A stretch of 41,615 nt of DNA from Candidatus Eiseniibacteriota bacterium (GTDB lineage: Bacteria > Joyebacterota > Joyebacteria > Joyebacterales > Joyebacteraceae), in the NCBI GenBank assembly GCA_030613615.1, contig JAUWLR010000008.1:1-41615 (forward strand), given 5' to 3'. Shown piece by piece: positions 24,139-32,878 of the stretch; within the stretch, counting starts at the first letter, position 1; each line of letters begins with the position of its first letter. Both the position numbers and the translations under genes were made by a program. Below the pieces are notes generated by a model. That model searched no databases. It was given only the letters and a program-made list of their open reading frames with translations, and was not told where the DNA came from.

Positions 24139-25224
24139 CTGTCGACGGAACATGCCGCGCCAGGTCTGGACCGCTCCAAGCTGCGTCGAGCCGCCATCAT
24201 CTTCATTGTGGGCAGCATTGCGATCATGGCCGTGACGGTCATCGTCACCACCGACGATGAGACGTGGCATGGGGTGCTCTCATTCGGCGCGGGCCTGGTT
24301 GTTCTTCTCTTTGTTGCCGAGTCCCTCAGGATGGTCCTGGAATCTCTTGGGCTCCTGGTTTTTGTCAATGGGATCCAGGACGAGAAGATCACGGCGATAG
24401 AAGCGCTCGAGCTCACGATCGAGGGCCATTTCATCGGCCAGCTGATGCCGATCAGTGCTGCAGGTGTTCCATATCAGGGCTTCCTTCTGACCAGGAAGGG
24501 TGTGCGGGCCGGGTTGGCGACGGCCATCGTTCTGGTGAAGGGGTTCGTTCCGGGCGTGTTCTTCTTCTTCGTGCTCGTCGGGGCCACGACGCTCACCGCG
24601 CTCGGGTGGGAGGGTTCGGAGGGGACGGTCACATTCCTCAAGATAGTCGGCCCGCTGTCCGCGGTGCCGCTCGTCTTCATCGTGGCAGTTCTCGTGACGA
24701 TGCTACGCTACCCGAGGCGCTTCAACCGCATGATCGACAGCGTGGCGGCATTTCTGGCTCGCAGGCTGCGCGGGAAGGCCGCGCGGAAGATCGAGGAATC
24801 CCGGGTCATGATGGAAAGCGAGTCGCACGTCTTCCGGGAGGCGCTCACTACCCTCGGGCGCCACAAGCGATGGGTTCTCTTCTGGGGCGTCCTCCTGGTC
24901 GTTCTCGCCTATATCGCGGAGTTCATGGTCGCTATCGTGATCCTGCGGGGCTTCGGCTACCGCGGCTCGATGATCGGACCTCTTGTGCTGCAGTGCCTCC
25001 TGAAGCCCGTAATCACTGCGACGCCCACGCCGGGCTCTCTCGCGTTTGGTGAGGGCGGCTACATCGGGTTCTTCGCCGCGTTCCTGCCAGCGCGCTTCGT
25101 CGGTGTGTCGCTCGTGCTCTGGCGCCTCGCTCTCTACTTCGTGCCGATGTCCGTGGGTGGCGTGTTGGTCGCGAAGCGGATCGGGCGGAAAGGGTTCACC
25201 GGGAAAACCCCACAATCAACTTGA
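24139..25224 (+). CDS. Flippase-like membrane protein (LPG synthase TM-region family)
   Basis: About 361 residues with seven to eight membrane helices, in the YbhN/UPF0104-AglD-type family. Signatures include E-S-L-R-M-V-L-E-S-L-G and, near the end, K-P-V-I-T-A-T-P-T-P-G-S-L-A-F-G-E-G-G, the conserved P-x-P-G-x-x-G-x-x-E region. It may move lipid-linked intermediates across the inner membrane. The first standard start in frame is a GTG at 24208, which has no Shine-Dalgarno site and would cut the first helix in half. I prefer a CTG at 24139, four bases after CCGGGGGAAG, which adds L-R-R-A-A-I-I-F-I-V; an in-frame stop lies a little upstream. If CTG is wrong, the protein starts at 24208. Confidence 0.75.
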   Translation: MSTEHAAPGLDRSKLRRAAIIFIVGSIAIMAVTVIVTTDDETWHGVLSFGAGLVVLLFVAESLRMVLESLGLLVFVNGIQDEKITAIEALELTIEGHFIGQLMPISAAGVPYQGFLLTRKGVRAGLATAIVLVKGFVPGVFFFFVLVGATTLTALGWEGSEGTVTFLKIVGPLSAVPLVFIVAVLVTMLRYPRRFNRMIDSVAAFLARRLRGKAARKIEESRVMMESESHVFREALTTLGRHKRWVLFWGVLLVVLAYIAEFMVAIVILRGFGYRGSMIGPLVLQCLLKPVITATPTPGSLAFGEGGYIGFFAAFLPARFVGVSLVLWRLALYFVPMSVGGVLVAKRIGRKGFTGKTPQST

Positions 25225-25249
25225 CCGACCTACCGTCGGATCGTATAGT
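25221..25249 (+). promoter_or_regulatory. Promoter before the methyltransferase leader
   Basis: TTGACC (25221-25226), 17-base spacer, TATAGT (25244-25249), overlapping the stop codon of the flippase-like gene. The boxes are identical to those at 24060-24088. Predicted start near 25256. Confidence 0.65.
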
Positions 25250-25255
25250 CCGCGT

Positions 25256-25425
25256 GGAATCCGTAAAGCCAACGGTCGACCCAAGGGTCGGCCTTCGCAC
25301 AAACTGGTTGACGGCTCACTTACCGTTGCCGTCGGCCGACCGATCCTGCTGTTCCGCTGAAGGCGACGGCGATCATCGCCTCCAGCTCGCGGATGCCCCG
25401 CTTCTAGCAGGCGGGGCATTCTCTC
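25256..25425 (+). ncRNA. Structured leader RNA or small RNA before the methyltransferase
   Basis: A predicted transcript of about 170 bases between the promoter at 25221-25249 and a hairpin at 25393-25419. It holds a bipartite helix: GGTCGGCC (25286-25293) pairs with GGCCGACC (25334-25341), and directly stacked on it GACGGC (25310-25315) pairs with GCCGTC (25328-25333). This leaves a 16-base bulge on one side only. A small hairpin GGCGA-TCA-TCGCC follows near 25368. No known riboswitch signature was recognised. It could be a leader controlling the methyltransferase or an independent sRNA. Confidence 0.45.
25393..25419 (+). terminator. Terminator-like hairpin before the methyltransferase
   Basis: ATGCCCCGC and GCGGGGCAT form a perfect 9-base-pair stem around a 9-base loop, followed by TCTCTCTC. 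The U content is modest. It lies 27 bases before the methyltransferase ATG and may attenuate it, or end the flippase-like transcript or a small RNA. Confidence 0.55.
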
Positions 25426-25446
25426 TCACAGCAGCCGGCACTCAAT

Positions 25447-26700
25447 ATGGTCAAGAATTCCTACGAGATAACAACCAGGCTGAGACACCGGGAGAGGACC
25501 TTCCGATCGGCGGGCGGGCTCTTCTCCAAGGACCGCATCGCGAAGTCGACGCGCCTCCTCATCGACAACGTCAACGTGAGTCCCGGTGACAGGATCCTGG
25601 ACTACGGCTGCGGCTACGGGGCCGTGGGGGTAGCCCTCGCCGACAGCGCGCCCGGGGTCGACGTCCGCATGGTCGATTCCGACATCCGCGCGGTGCGATG
25701 GGCTCAGGAGAACGTCAGGGTGAACGGCGTCGAGAACGCTCACATCATCCTCGACCACACGCTCGACCGCTACTCCGACGGCTTCTTCAACATCATCGCA
25801 ATGAATCCCCCGGTCGAAGAAGGCACCGAGGCCATCTTCGAGATGATCGACCGTGCGCGGCCGAAGCTCAGGAACGGCGGGAGCTTCTACCTCATCGCGA
25901 AAGTGAGGAAGGGCGCCAAGAGCTACATGCGGAAGCTCTCCGAGACCATCGGTCCGTCCAAGGTGATACGGAAGAGCGGCGGCTACTGGCTCATGCGCGC
26001 CGAACGGAGTCCGGTTCGCTCGCCCGTGCCCACCGACCTGTCGGTCTACGAACACACTGTCGAGACGCGGCTGCGCGGGAGGAAGTACACGTTCTGTACG
26101 CGTGCCGGCATCTTCTCACGCAAGGAGATGGACGACGGGACGCTCCTCCTGATCGAGTCCGTCGAGGTCATGCCGATGAATTCGGTCATCGACGTCGGGT
26201 GCGGGTACGGCCCCATCGGCATCGCCGCCGCGCACCTGGCATCGGTGGGACGAGTTGTTATGGTCGACACGAACGCACGGGCGGTCGAGTGCGCCGCGCG
26301 CAACATCACGACTCACCATCTCCATCACGCCCGGAAGAACGGCAAGCCCCGGGTGGAAGCCGTGGTCAGTGACCGCTTCGACGCCGTGCGCGGCGAGCGC
26401 TTCGACCGGGTCATCTCCAATCCTCCCTTCCACGCCGGCGTCGACGTGCTCTACCCGCTGGTCGATCAGGCCTACGCTCACCTGAGGTTTCACGGCAGGA
26501 TGTACCTGGTCCTCATGCGCTACGTCGGCATCAAGCGGCACATCGAGAAGGTCTTTGGGAACTGCAGTATCGTTGCGCACGAGGGGAAGCACACGGTGCT
26601 CATGGCCGAGCGCATGACCGAGGACCCGGTCGGGATGCGTGACGACCGGCACGGCGCCCCGAGGACGTCGAGGCGCCGTCCAAAGGAGGAACTCCTCTAA
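25447..26700 (+). CDS. Tandem-domain class I methyltransferase (RsmC/RlmG-like)
   Basis: 417 residues made of two similar methyltransferase (MTS) domains. Domain 1 (about 1-195) has the SAM motif YGCGYG at 53-58 and NPPV at 120-123. Domain 2 (about 200-395) has GCGYG at 251-255 and NPPFH at 325-329. Both halves begin with a matching strand (R-E-R-T-F-R-S-A-G-G-L-F-S and R-K-Y-T-F-C-T-R-A-G-I-F-S). NPPF-type motifs mark N-methylation of RNA bases. In E. coli RsmC and RlmG the N-terminal copy has lost SAM binding; here both copies look intact. The Shine-Dalgarno site is weak. The end is convergent with the asparagine-synthetase-like gene, 10 bases away. Confidence 0.88.
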   Translation: MVKNSYEITTRLRHRERTFRSAGGLFSKDRIAKSTRLLIDNVNVSPGDRILDYGCGYGAVGVALADSAPGVDVRMVDSDIRAVRWAQENVRVNGVENAHIILDHTLDRYSDGFFNIIAMNPPVEEGTEAIFEMIDRARPKLRNGGSFYLIAKVRKGAKSYMRKLSETIGPSKVIRKSGGYWLMRAERSPVRSPVPTDLSVYEHTVETRLRGRKYTFCTRAGIFSRKEMDDGTLLLIESVEVMPMNSVIDVGCGYGPIGIAAAHLASVGRVVMVDTNARAVECAARNITTHHLHHARKNGKPRVEAVVSDRFDAVRGERFDRVISNPPFHAGVDVLYPLVDQAYAHLRFHGRMYLVLMRYVGIKRHIEKVFGNCSIVAHEGKHTVLMAERMTEDPVGMRDDRHGAPRTSRRRPKEELL

Positions 26701-26710
26701 GCTGTTCCGA

Positions 26711-27823
26711 TCAGACAATGACCGTCTGGCTCAACCCGCCGAATTGCGTGCGGTCCATCGGGAAGACGACGGAGTCCTTTATCGACTCCTGACCCATCAC
26801 GTACTGCAGGAGCCGCGCGACTCCCAGGCCGAAGCCCGCCCTCTCGGTCGGCACCTCCGCGAACAGGATGAGGTAGCTCTCGAACGCCGCCTCGATCCCT
26901 CGCTGGTACCGTATCGTCAGTTCTTCCAGCGGTTGCTCCCCGCTACCGTCGGGGTCCGCCAGCCGTCGCAGGCGCGCGAACTCGGCGGCGCGGTTCATCA
27001 GGTGGCCATACATCGTCCCCGTGTGCAGTCTGCGTCGGAGAATGTCGACGTCCGGCTCCCTCAGCGATCCTCCGAAGGTCTCGCCCGACAGCGGAAGGAT
27101 GTAGTCCACGCACTCGACGACCGTCGGGTCCGTTCGGTCAATCTTCATGTTGAAGAATTTGAGCTCCTCCGGGAAATGCGTGATGTGAACGGGAAGATCC
27201 CCCGCGTAGTCCACGAGGGCCGCCTCTTCGCGGTGCCCGAGGTCCTCCCCGAAGCGGAGCGCGAACCCCCGCTGGTTCAGAATCCCGAGGGCCTCGCGAT
27301 ATGTCATTCGAGGGTGGTCCGAATCCCCCATGGTCGCGAGCCGCTCGACGTTGTGCTCTCCGATCTCGTCCGCGGTGAGGGCGAAGACGACATCCTTGAG
27401 CAGCGCCTCCTGGAAGTCGCACAGCTCCTCCAAACTCATGTCCTTTTTCTCGATCTCGATGAGCTTGAATTCCGTGAGATGGCGCGCGTCCACCTTCCGT
27501 TCCTTGCGAAGGCTCTCGCCCTCGCAGTAGACCGCGTCGATGCCACGCGCGACCACCTCCTCCAGGTAAAGTTGTCCTGTCTGGCGCGGGAACGCCAGAG
27601 TTCCGAAGTAGTCCATACTGAACATGGAGTCGACGACCTCGCACGACCCGGTGGCCGGGGTCAGCTCCGGAACCGGGATTTCCACGTATCCATGTTCTCT
27701 CAGGAAGTGGCGCACGCGGTGCACGACGTGATTGTGAATCTCGATGCGTGCGAGAAGAGATGGCGGGCAGTGTGGAACCGGCCGGGCCTCCATCACAGCG
27801 AGAGAGTGGGGTCGGCTTGCCAT
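26711..27823 (-). CDS. Asparagine-synthetase-like class II aminoacyl-tRNA-synthetase core
   Basis: 370 residues after AAAGGAGG. It is the catalytic domain of an AspRS/AsnRS-type class II synthetase without the N-terminal OB-fold that reads the anticodon. Motif 2 is seen as GESLRKERKVDARHLTEF (about 102-119, with Arg106, Glu108, Arg114 and His115) and motif 3 as GFGLGVAR (330-337). Stand-alone cores of this kind (archaeal AS-AR) make asparagine from aspartate, ATP and ammonia. That function is inferred from architecture; modified-protein or other amidation roles exist in relatives. Divergent glutamate dehydrogenase fits ammonia metabolism. Its 180-base leader holds two PyrR-like hairpins and a terminator. 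Confidence 0.8.
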   Translation of the reverse strand: MASRPHSLAVMEARPVPHCPPSLLARIEIHNHVVHRVRHFLREHGYVEIPVPELTPATGSCEVVDSMFSMDYFGTLAFPRQTGQLYLEEVVARGIDAVYCEGESLRKERKVDARHLTEFKLIEIEKKDMSLEELCDFQEALLKDVVFALTADEIGEHNVERLATMGDSDHPRMTYREALGILNQRGFALRFGEDLGHREEAALVDYAGDLPVHITHFPEELKFFNMKIDRTDPTVVECVDYILPLSGETFGGSLREPDVDILRRRLHTGTMYGHLMNRAAEFARLRRLADPDGSGEQPLEELTIRYQRGIEAAFESYLILFAEVPTERAGFGLGVARLLQYVMGQESIKDSVVFPMDRTQFGGLSQTVIV

Positions 27824-27828
27824 TGTGG

Positions 27829-27866
27829 CCTCCTTTCGGCGCTCACCGGCGCCGTCTTAAAGGTGG
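27829..27866 (-). promoter_or_regulatory. PyrR-like hairpin 2, sequestering the ribosome binding site
   Basis: On the minus strand CCACCTTT pairs with AAAGGAGG (one A-A mismatch), a 5'-side AAGA bulge follows, then CGGCGC/GCGCCG and the hexaloop CGGTGA. The lower stem contains the gene's AAAGGAGG site, so the folded form should block translation. The bulge, upper stem and CNGNGA loop match the PyrR binding-loop plan; mycobacterial pyr leaders are known to work in this way. Confidence 0.55.
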
Positions 27867-27902
27867 CTACCGCAAGTCGGAGGGAGGACTGCACGGACCG
27901 GG

Positions 27903-27931
27903 CAATAAAAAGCCCGCCCTTCCAAGGCGGG
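27903..27931 (-). terminator. Intrinsic terminator in the asparagine-synthetase-like leader
   Basis: On the minus strand: CCCGCC-TTGGAAG-GGCGGG followed by CTTTTTATT. This is a textbook intrinsic terminator. No minus-strand gene ends here: gdhA is divergent and starts at 28246. It therefore lies in the 5' leader, between the two PyrR-like hairpins, as an attenuator would. Confidence 0.75.
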
Positions 27932-27971
27932 GGGTCTCTGACCTGTGGTCACGCGCACGGCTCAAGCCTGT

Positions 27972-28005
27972 CTCCTTCCGGGCTCACGGGCCTCGGTTAA
28001 AGGAA
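27972..28005 (-). promoter_or_regulatory. PyrR-like hairpin 1 at the transcript 5' end
   Basis: On the minus strand: TCCTT/AAGGA lower stem, a TAA bulge on the 5' side, CCG-a-GGC/GCC-CGG upper stem with one bulged A, and hexaloop CCGTGA. The loop fits the PyrR consensus CNGNGA and is closed by C-G as in that element. It begins at the predicted transcription start. Confidence 0.52.
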
Positions 28006-28012
28006 CGTGCGG

Positions 28013-28041
28013 AAGCTACCATCGGGCTCCGTGTGAGTCAA
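28013..28041 (-). promoter_or_regulatory. Promoter for the asparagine-synthetase-like gene
   Basis: On the minus strand: TTGACT (28036-28041), 17-base spacer, TAGCTT (28013-28018). The -10 is moderate. The start near 28006 would place hairpin 1 at the very 5' end of the RNA. Between this and the gdhA promoter (28042-28127) is a GC-rich stretch with a CGGGCC-CATTC-GGCCCG hairpin at 28056-28072 and no gene. Confidence 0.5.
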
Positions 28042-28127
28042 GCCCCTTCTACGCGCGGGCCCATTCGGCCCGAACCCCGCGGGGGCCCGTCCAGCCTGAA
28101 TCCCGCCTCGCGGCCCCCCAATCCATC

Positions 28128-29607
<1,480 letters not shown>

Positions 29608-29686
29608 GAACGGCAGTGCTGCAGTAAGAGAAGTGCTGCAGTGAAGTGACTCGAGGGCGGGCCGCACAAGCGGTTCCGCGCCGAAC

Positions 29687-29722
29687 GCGAGGCAGCGGAG
29701 GGTTTACCTTCTGCCGCCTCGC
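29687..29722. terminator. Hairpin between convergent gdhA and the PPDK-N protein
   Basis: GCGAGGC and GCCTCGC close an extended imperfect stem of about 16 pairs (one mismatch, some G-U) with a TTTA loop. There is no U-run on either side. Upstream, AGTGCTGCAGT is directly repeated with a 17-base period at 29615-29642. The rest of the 29608-29803 gap shows no gene. Confidence 0.4.
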
Positions 29723-29803
29723 TGTGTACAGGAGCGACGGTCGTCGTGAATGGCGGTGGCCGGAATCTGCCTCAACGGCTGGGGCGTTTCGCGCGGGAGG
29801 CGG

Positions 29804-32800
29804 TTACTCGCTACTGTGCCGGGTGAGGTGAACCCCCGGCTTCAGCACCACGCCGTGCCCCGTCTTCGAGTTCGCGGCGACGTCCAGCGGTCGGTCGAAC
29901 GCCAGGTGGCGCACGTGAGCCGTCTTCGACTCGGCCGGCTGCGCCTCGAGCCAGGTCTCGTCGAGGAATGCGCCGGGGCCGCTTCCGCTGACCGTGAAGT
30001 AACTGACTCCAAAGGACGTGATGTTCTGGAAGAAGTGGGTGCCCTGCGACGGCTCCACCTTGATGTCGGGGAGCTCCGTCTCGACGATGCAGCACGCCCT
30101 CGAGATCTGAGTCCACCGCACCGGTATGCCCAGCCACGGATCGGCGCTGCCCCAGCGGCCAGGGCCGATGAGCAGGTATGGGCGTCCAGCCTCGGCGAGG
30201 CGCGCATTCAGAGCTCCGATCTCGGCCGCCGTCTCGGCGGACTTGCTGCGATCGAACGTCTGCCTGTCCACGTAAACAATGTCACGAATGTCCCCGATGT
30301 GCCCGTGGCCGAGCGCGCCGTCCGAAAGCACGATCGCGCCCTTCGGTTCGATCCCGCCCAGGTCGACGTCCTCGAACTCGCCGCCGAAGACCATCGGGCG
30401 GATCTGCAGGAACGCGAACTCGTGCGGCTCGCCCGGGTCCGCGCTCAAGTTGACCGCGAACTCGATCTCCGTCTCGCAGGTGAAACCGGCCTTCCCGACC
30501 TCCAGGAGGAAGCGGAGCGTCTCCGCCAGCGGGAAGGAGTAGCCACCGAGGACGCCGGCCATCGTTACAAGTCGCGGCCCGGGCCGCCCCGTGCCCTCGT
30601 AGATGCGGTCGTTCTCGGCCGAGTACACGGACGCCACGTGGTCGAGCGTGCCGTGCTCCTCCGCGACGTCCAGTCCGAGAAGGGCCAGGTTCGTAATCGG
30701 CGAGTCGGCCGCGCTTCTGACCGGTGCGTCGCTGGCCAGGTCCAGGGCGTAGAACTCGCGCTGCGCGTTGTTCAGGTAGTCCTTCGTTGAGGAGAACTGG
30801 AACAGCTTGTTCGGATGGGCCGGTGAGAACCGCACGACACGCCCACCTTCAACGACCATTCTGCCGAGGCCGAGGGCCACGGACGCGATGCCGTTCTCGG
30901 CCTTCATCCCCTTGACGGGATAGAAGTCGTAGGAGCGTGCGACACCCGCCAGGTTCGGGTAAACGTAGTCGCCGTGCCTCCGCCCGGCGATCTGCTGGAT
31001 GATGACACCCATCTTCTCTTCCTCGAGCCGGTTCGGCGTCGACTCGATGTAGGCCTTGGAGTCGGAGGAGTAAGTCGATGCGTACACAAGCCTGATCGCA
31101 CGGCACAGCTCGTCGATGCGGGTCTCGAGATGCGGGTTCGAGTTCGGGAGCATGTAGGTCTGATAGATGCCGGCGAACGGCTGGTACGATGAGTCCTCGA
31201 AGAGACTGGAAGAACGGATCGCCAGGGGGTAGCTCACCCGCGAAAGGAATGAGGCCAGCTCGTCCCGCGTCTCCTGCGGGAATTCGGCCGTGAGGAACGC
31301 CTCCCTGATCCTCTCGTCGCTCTCTTCCTCGAGTGCGAACGAGATCAGGCCCGACTCATCCATGAACTGGTCGAACACGCCGGTGGCCACGACGGCGCTG
31401 CGCGGAACATGTATGTGCACGCCGTCGATGCGGTCCTCGATGTCGTACGCGTTCAGGAGTGAATTGACGAACGCCAGGCCGCGGCCCTTCCCGCCGAGCG
31501 ACCCCGCTCCAATCCGCGAAAAGGTCGTCTCGGGCTCGAACGTCTCGCTGGAGAACTCCTCGACCAGGCCGGCCCTGGAGCGACTGCGATAGGTGCGGAT
31601 CGCCGACAGAAGGTAGTCGCGCATCGCAGACGGGCTCGTGAACTCGTCGATCTTCCTCGGCTTAAGGGCCTTGGCGAGGTCGAACTCCGTTCGCGCCATC
31701 AGCCACGTGGAGAAATCATTGCGGTTCGCGTGAAGCAGGAGTGACTCCTCCGGTACGCTCTTGATGGCGTCGACGATGCTCCGGAGGTCGTCGGCCCGGG
31801 CGACCTCAACTCCTTCCTCATTGCGGAACACGAAGTCACCAAACCCCAGGTGTCCGCGCATGAAGCTACGGACGTCGTGCAGGAGCGTCCGGGAGGTCTT
31901 GCGACAGAACGCCGCGCCCAGCTCCTCCGCCTTCTTCGCGAGCCGGGCATCGGTCGACTGGATGAGGACAGGCGTGCCCGGGTCCTGGTTCTTGACCTTG
32001 CGGGCGAAGGCCAGTCCGGCCTCGGAATCGACCTTTCCACCCCTCGGGAAGCGCGCGTCGGAGATGACACCGAGCAGATGTTCGCCGCTGGCCCGGAATA
32101 TCTGTTCGGCTTCCTCGTAACTGGAAGCCAACAGTACCTTCGGTCGGGCCCGCATGCGCATGAGCTGCTGCATGCGGTTGACCCCCTCGACCATGAGCGC
32201 CTGCGTCTGCTCCATGATCTCGCCGTAGAGCATCGGCAGGTACGCGGAGTAAAAGCGGATCGAGTCCTCAATGAGAAGGATGTGTTTGACGCCGGCCATC
32301 TCCGCGTCGTGGGAGGCGTTCATCAGATCCTCGGCCCACTTGATGACAGCAAGGAACACGCGCGCGTCGCCGAGCCACACGAAGAACCTGTCGACGGCCT
32401 GCCGTTCCGCCCTTTCCTTGAGGACGGCCAGCTCGCGCGTGTCATAGGCCATGAGGACGACCGGCAGTTCCGGCGCCTGCTCCCGGCACTGCCGTCCGAA
32501 ATCGAAGACATTCATCTCTCCGACTCGGGGCATCGTTATGACGAGATCGGGCTTGCTGTCGGCGAGCTCCCGAACGGCCTCCTCGGCCGTCGAGACCCTG
32601 ATAATAGTGGGCACGGAGCTCAGGTTGAGCTCCTGATACTCCGAGAAGAGCATCTCGCCGAGATTGCCGTCCTCCTGGAACGTGAACGAGTCGTAGAGAC
32701 TCGACACGAGGAGGATGCGGCGCACCCGCCATGGCATGAGGTCCGAGAACGGGACGTTTTTCCGCTCGATCCTCCCGGCTATTTCCTCAAGCGCGCGGTA

Positions 32801-32806
32801 CTTCAT
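29804..32806 (-). CDS. Two receiver-like domains fused to a PEP-synthase-type ATP-binding domain
   Basis: 1000 residues, weak ribosome site. Residues about 29-160 (RRILLVSSLYDSF, then K-P-D-L-V-I-T-M-P) and 173-305 (H-I-L-L-I-E-D-S-I-R-F-Y, then G-V-I-S-D-A-R-F-P) look like response-regulator receiver domains. The second keeps the acidic pair and an Asp in the S-D-A strand; the first has T-M-P there and is probably degenerate. From about 440 onward is a PPDK_N/PEP synthase N-terminal nucleotide-binding domain: G-A-G-S-L-G-G-K-G-R-G-L-A, R-S-S-S-L-F-E-D-S-S, E-K-M-G-V-I-I-Q-Q-I-A-G. The swivelling His domain and the PEP-binding barrel are missing, so it cannot be a complete PEP synthase. It follows the two DUF3857 genes by 72 bases. 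Confidence 0.8.
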   Translation of the reverse strand: MKYRALEEIAGRIERKNVPFSDLMPWRVRRILLVSSLYDSFTFQEDGNLGEMLFSEYQELNLSSVPTIIRVSTAEEAVRELADSKPDLVITMPRVGEMNVFDFGRQCREQAPELPVVLMAYDTRELAVLKERAERQAVDRFFVWLGDARVFLAVIKWAEDLMNASHDAEMAGVKHILLIEDSIRFYSAYLPMLYGEIMEQTQALMVEGVNRMQQLMRMRARPKVLLASSYEEAEQIFRASGEHLLGVISDARFPRGGKVDSEAGLAFARKVKNQDPGTPVLIQSTDARLAKKAEELGAAFCRKTSRTLLHDVRSFMRGHLGFGDFVFRNEEGVEVARADDLRSIVDAIKSVPEESLLLHANRNDFSTWLMARTEFDLAKALKPRKIDEFTSPSAMRDYLLSAIRTYRSRSRAGLVEEFSSETFEPETTFSRIGAGSLGGKGRGLAFVNSLLNAYDIEDRIDGVHIHVPRSAVVATGVFDQFMDESGLISFALEEESDERIREAFLTAEFPQETRDELASFLSRVSYPLAIRSSSLFEDSSYQPFAGIYQTYMLPNSNPHLETRIDELCRAIRLVYASTYSSDSKAYIESTPNRLEEEKMGVIIQQIAGRRHGDYVYPNLAGVARSYDFYPVKGMKAENGIASVALGLGRMVVEGGRVVRFSPAHPNKLFQFSSTKDYLNNAQREFYALDLASDAPVRSAADSPITNLALLGLDVAEEHGTLDHVASVYSAENDRIYEGTGRPGPRLVTMAGVLGGYSFPLAETLRFLLEVGKAGFTCETEIEFAVNLSADPGEPHEFAFLQIRPMVFGGEFEDVDLGGIEPKGAIVLSDGALGHGHIGDIRDIVYVDRQTFDRSKSAETAAEIGALNARLAEAGRPYLLIGPGRWGSADPWLGIPVRWTQISRACCIVETELPDIKVEPSQGTHFFQNITSFGVSYFTVSGSGPGAFLDETWLEAQPAESKTAHVRHLAFDRPLDVAANSKTGHGVVLKPGVHLTRHSSE

Positions 32807-32878
32807 GGCAGCTCGTGTTGTAAGGGGGAGAGGACCGCCGCGGCCCCGTGTCGCCGCGCTCCGAATCCCGCGTTGAGC

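Noticed and set aside
27841-27880. Plus-strand sequence AAAGGTGGCTACCGCAAG looks like a T-box element.
   Set aside because: It has one extra base against the T-box core, there is no specifier stem, and it is the reverse complement of part of PyrR-like hairpin 2, which better explains it.
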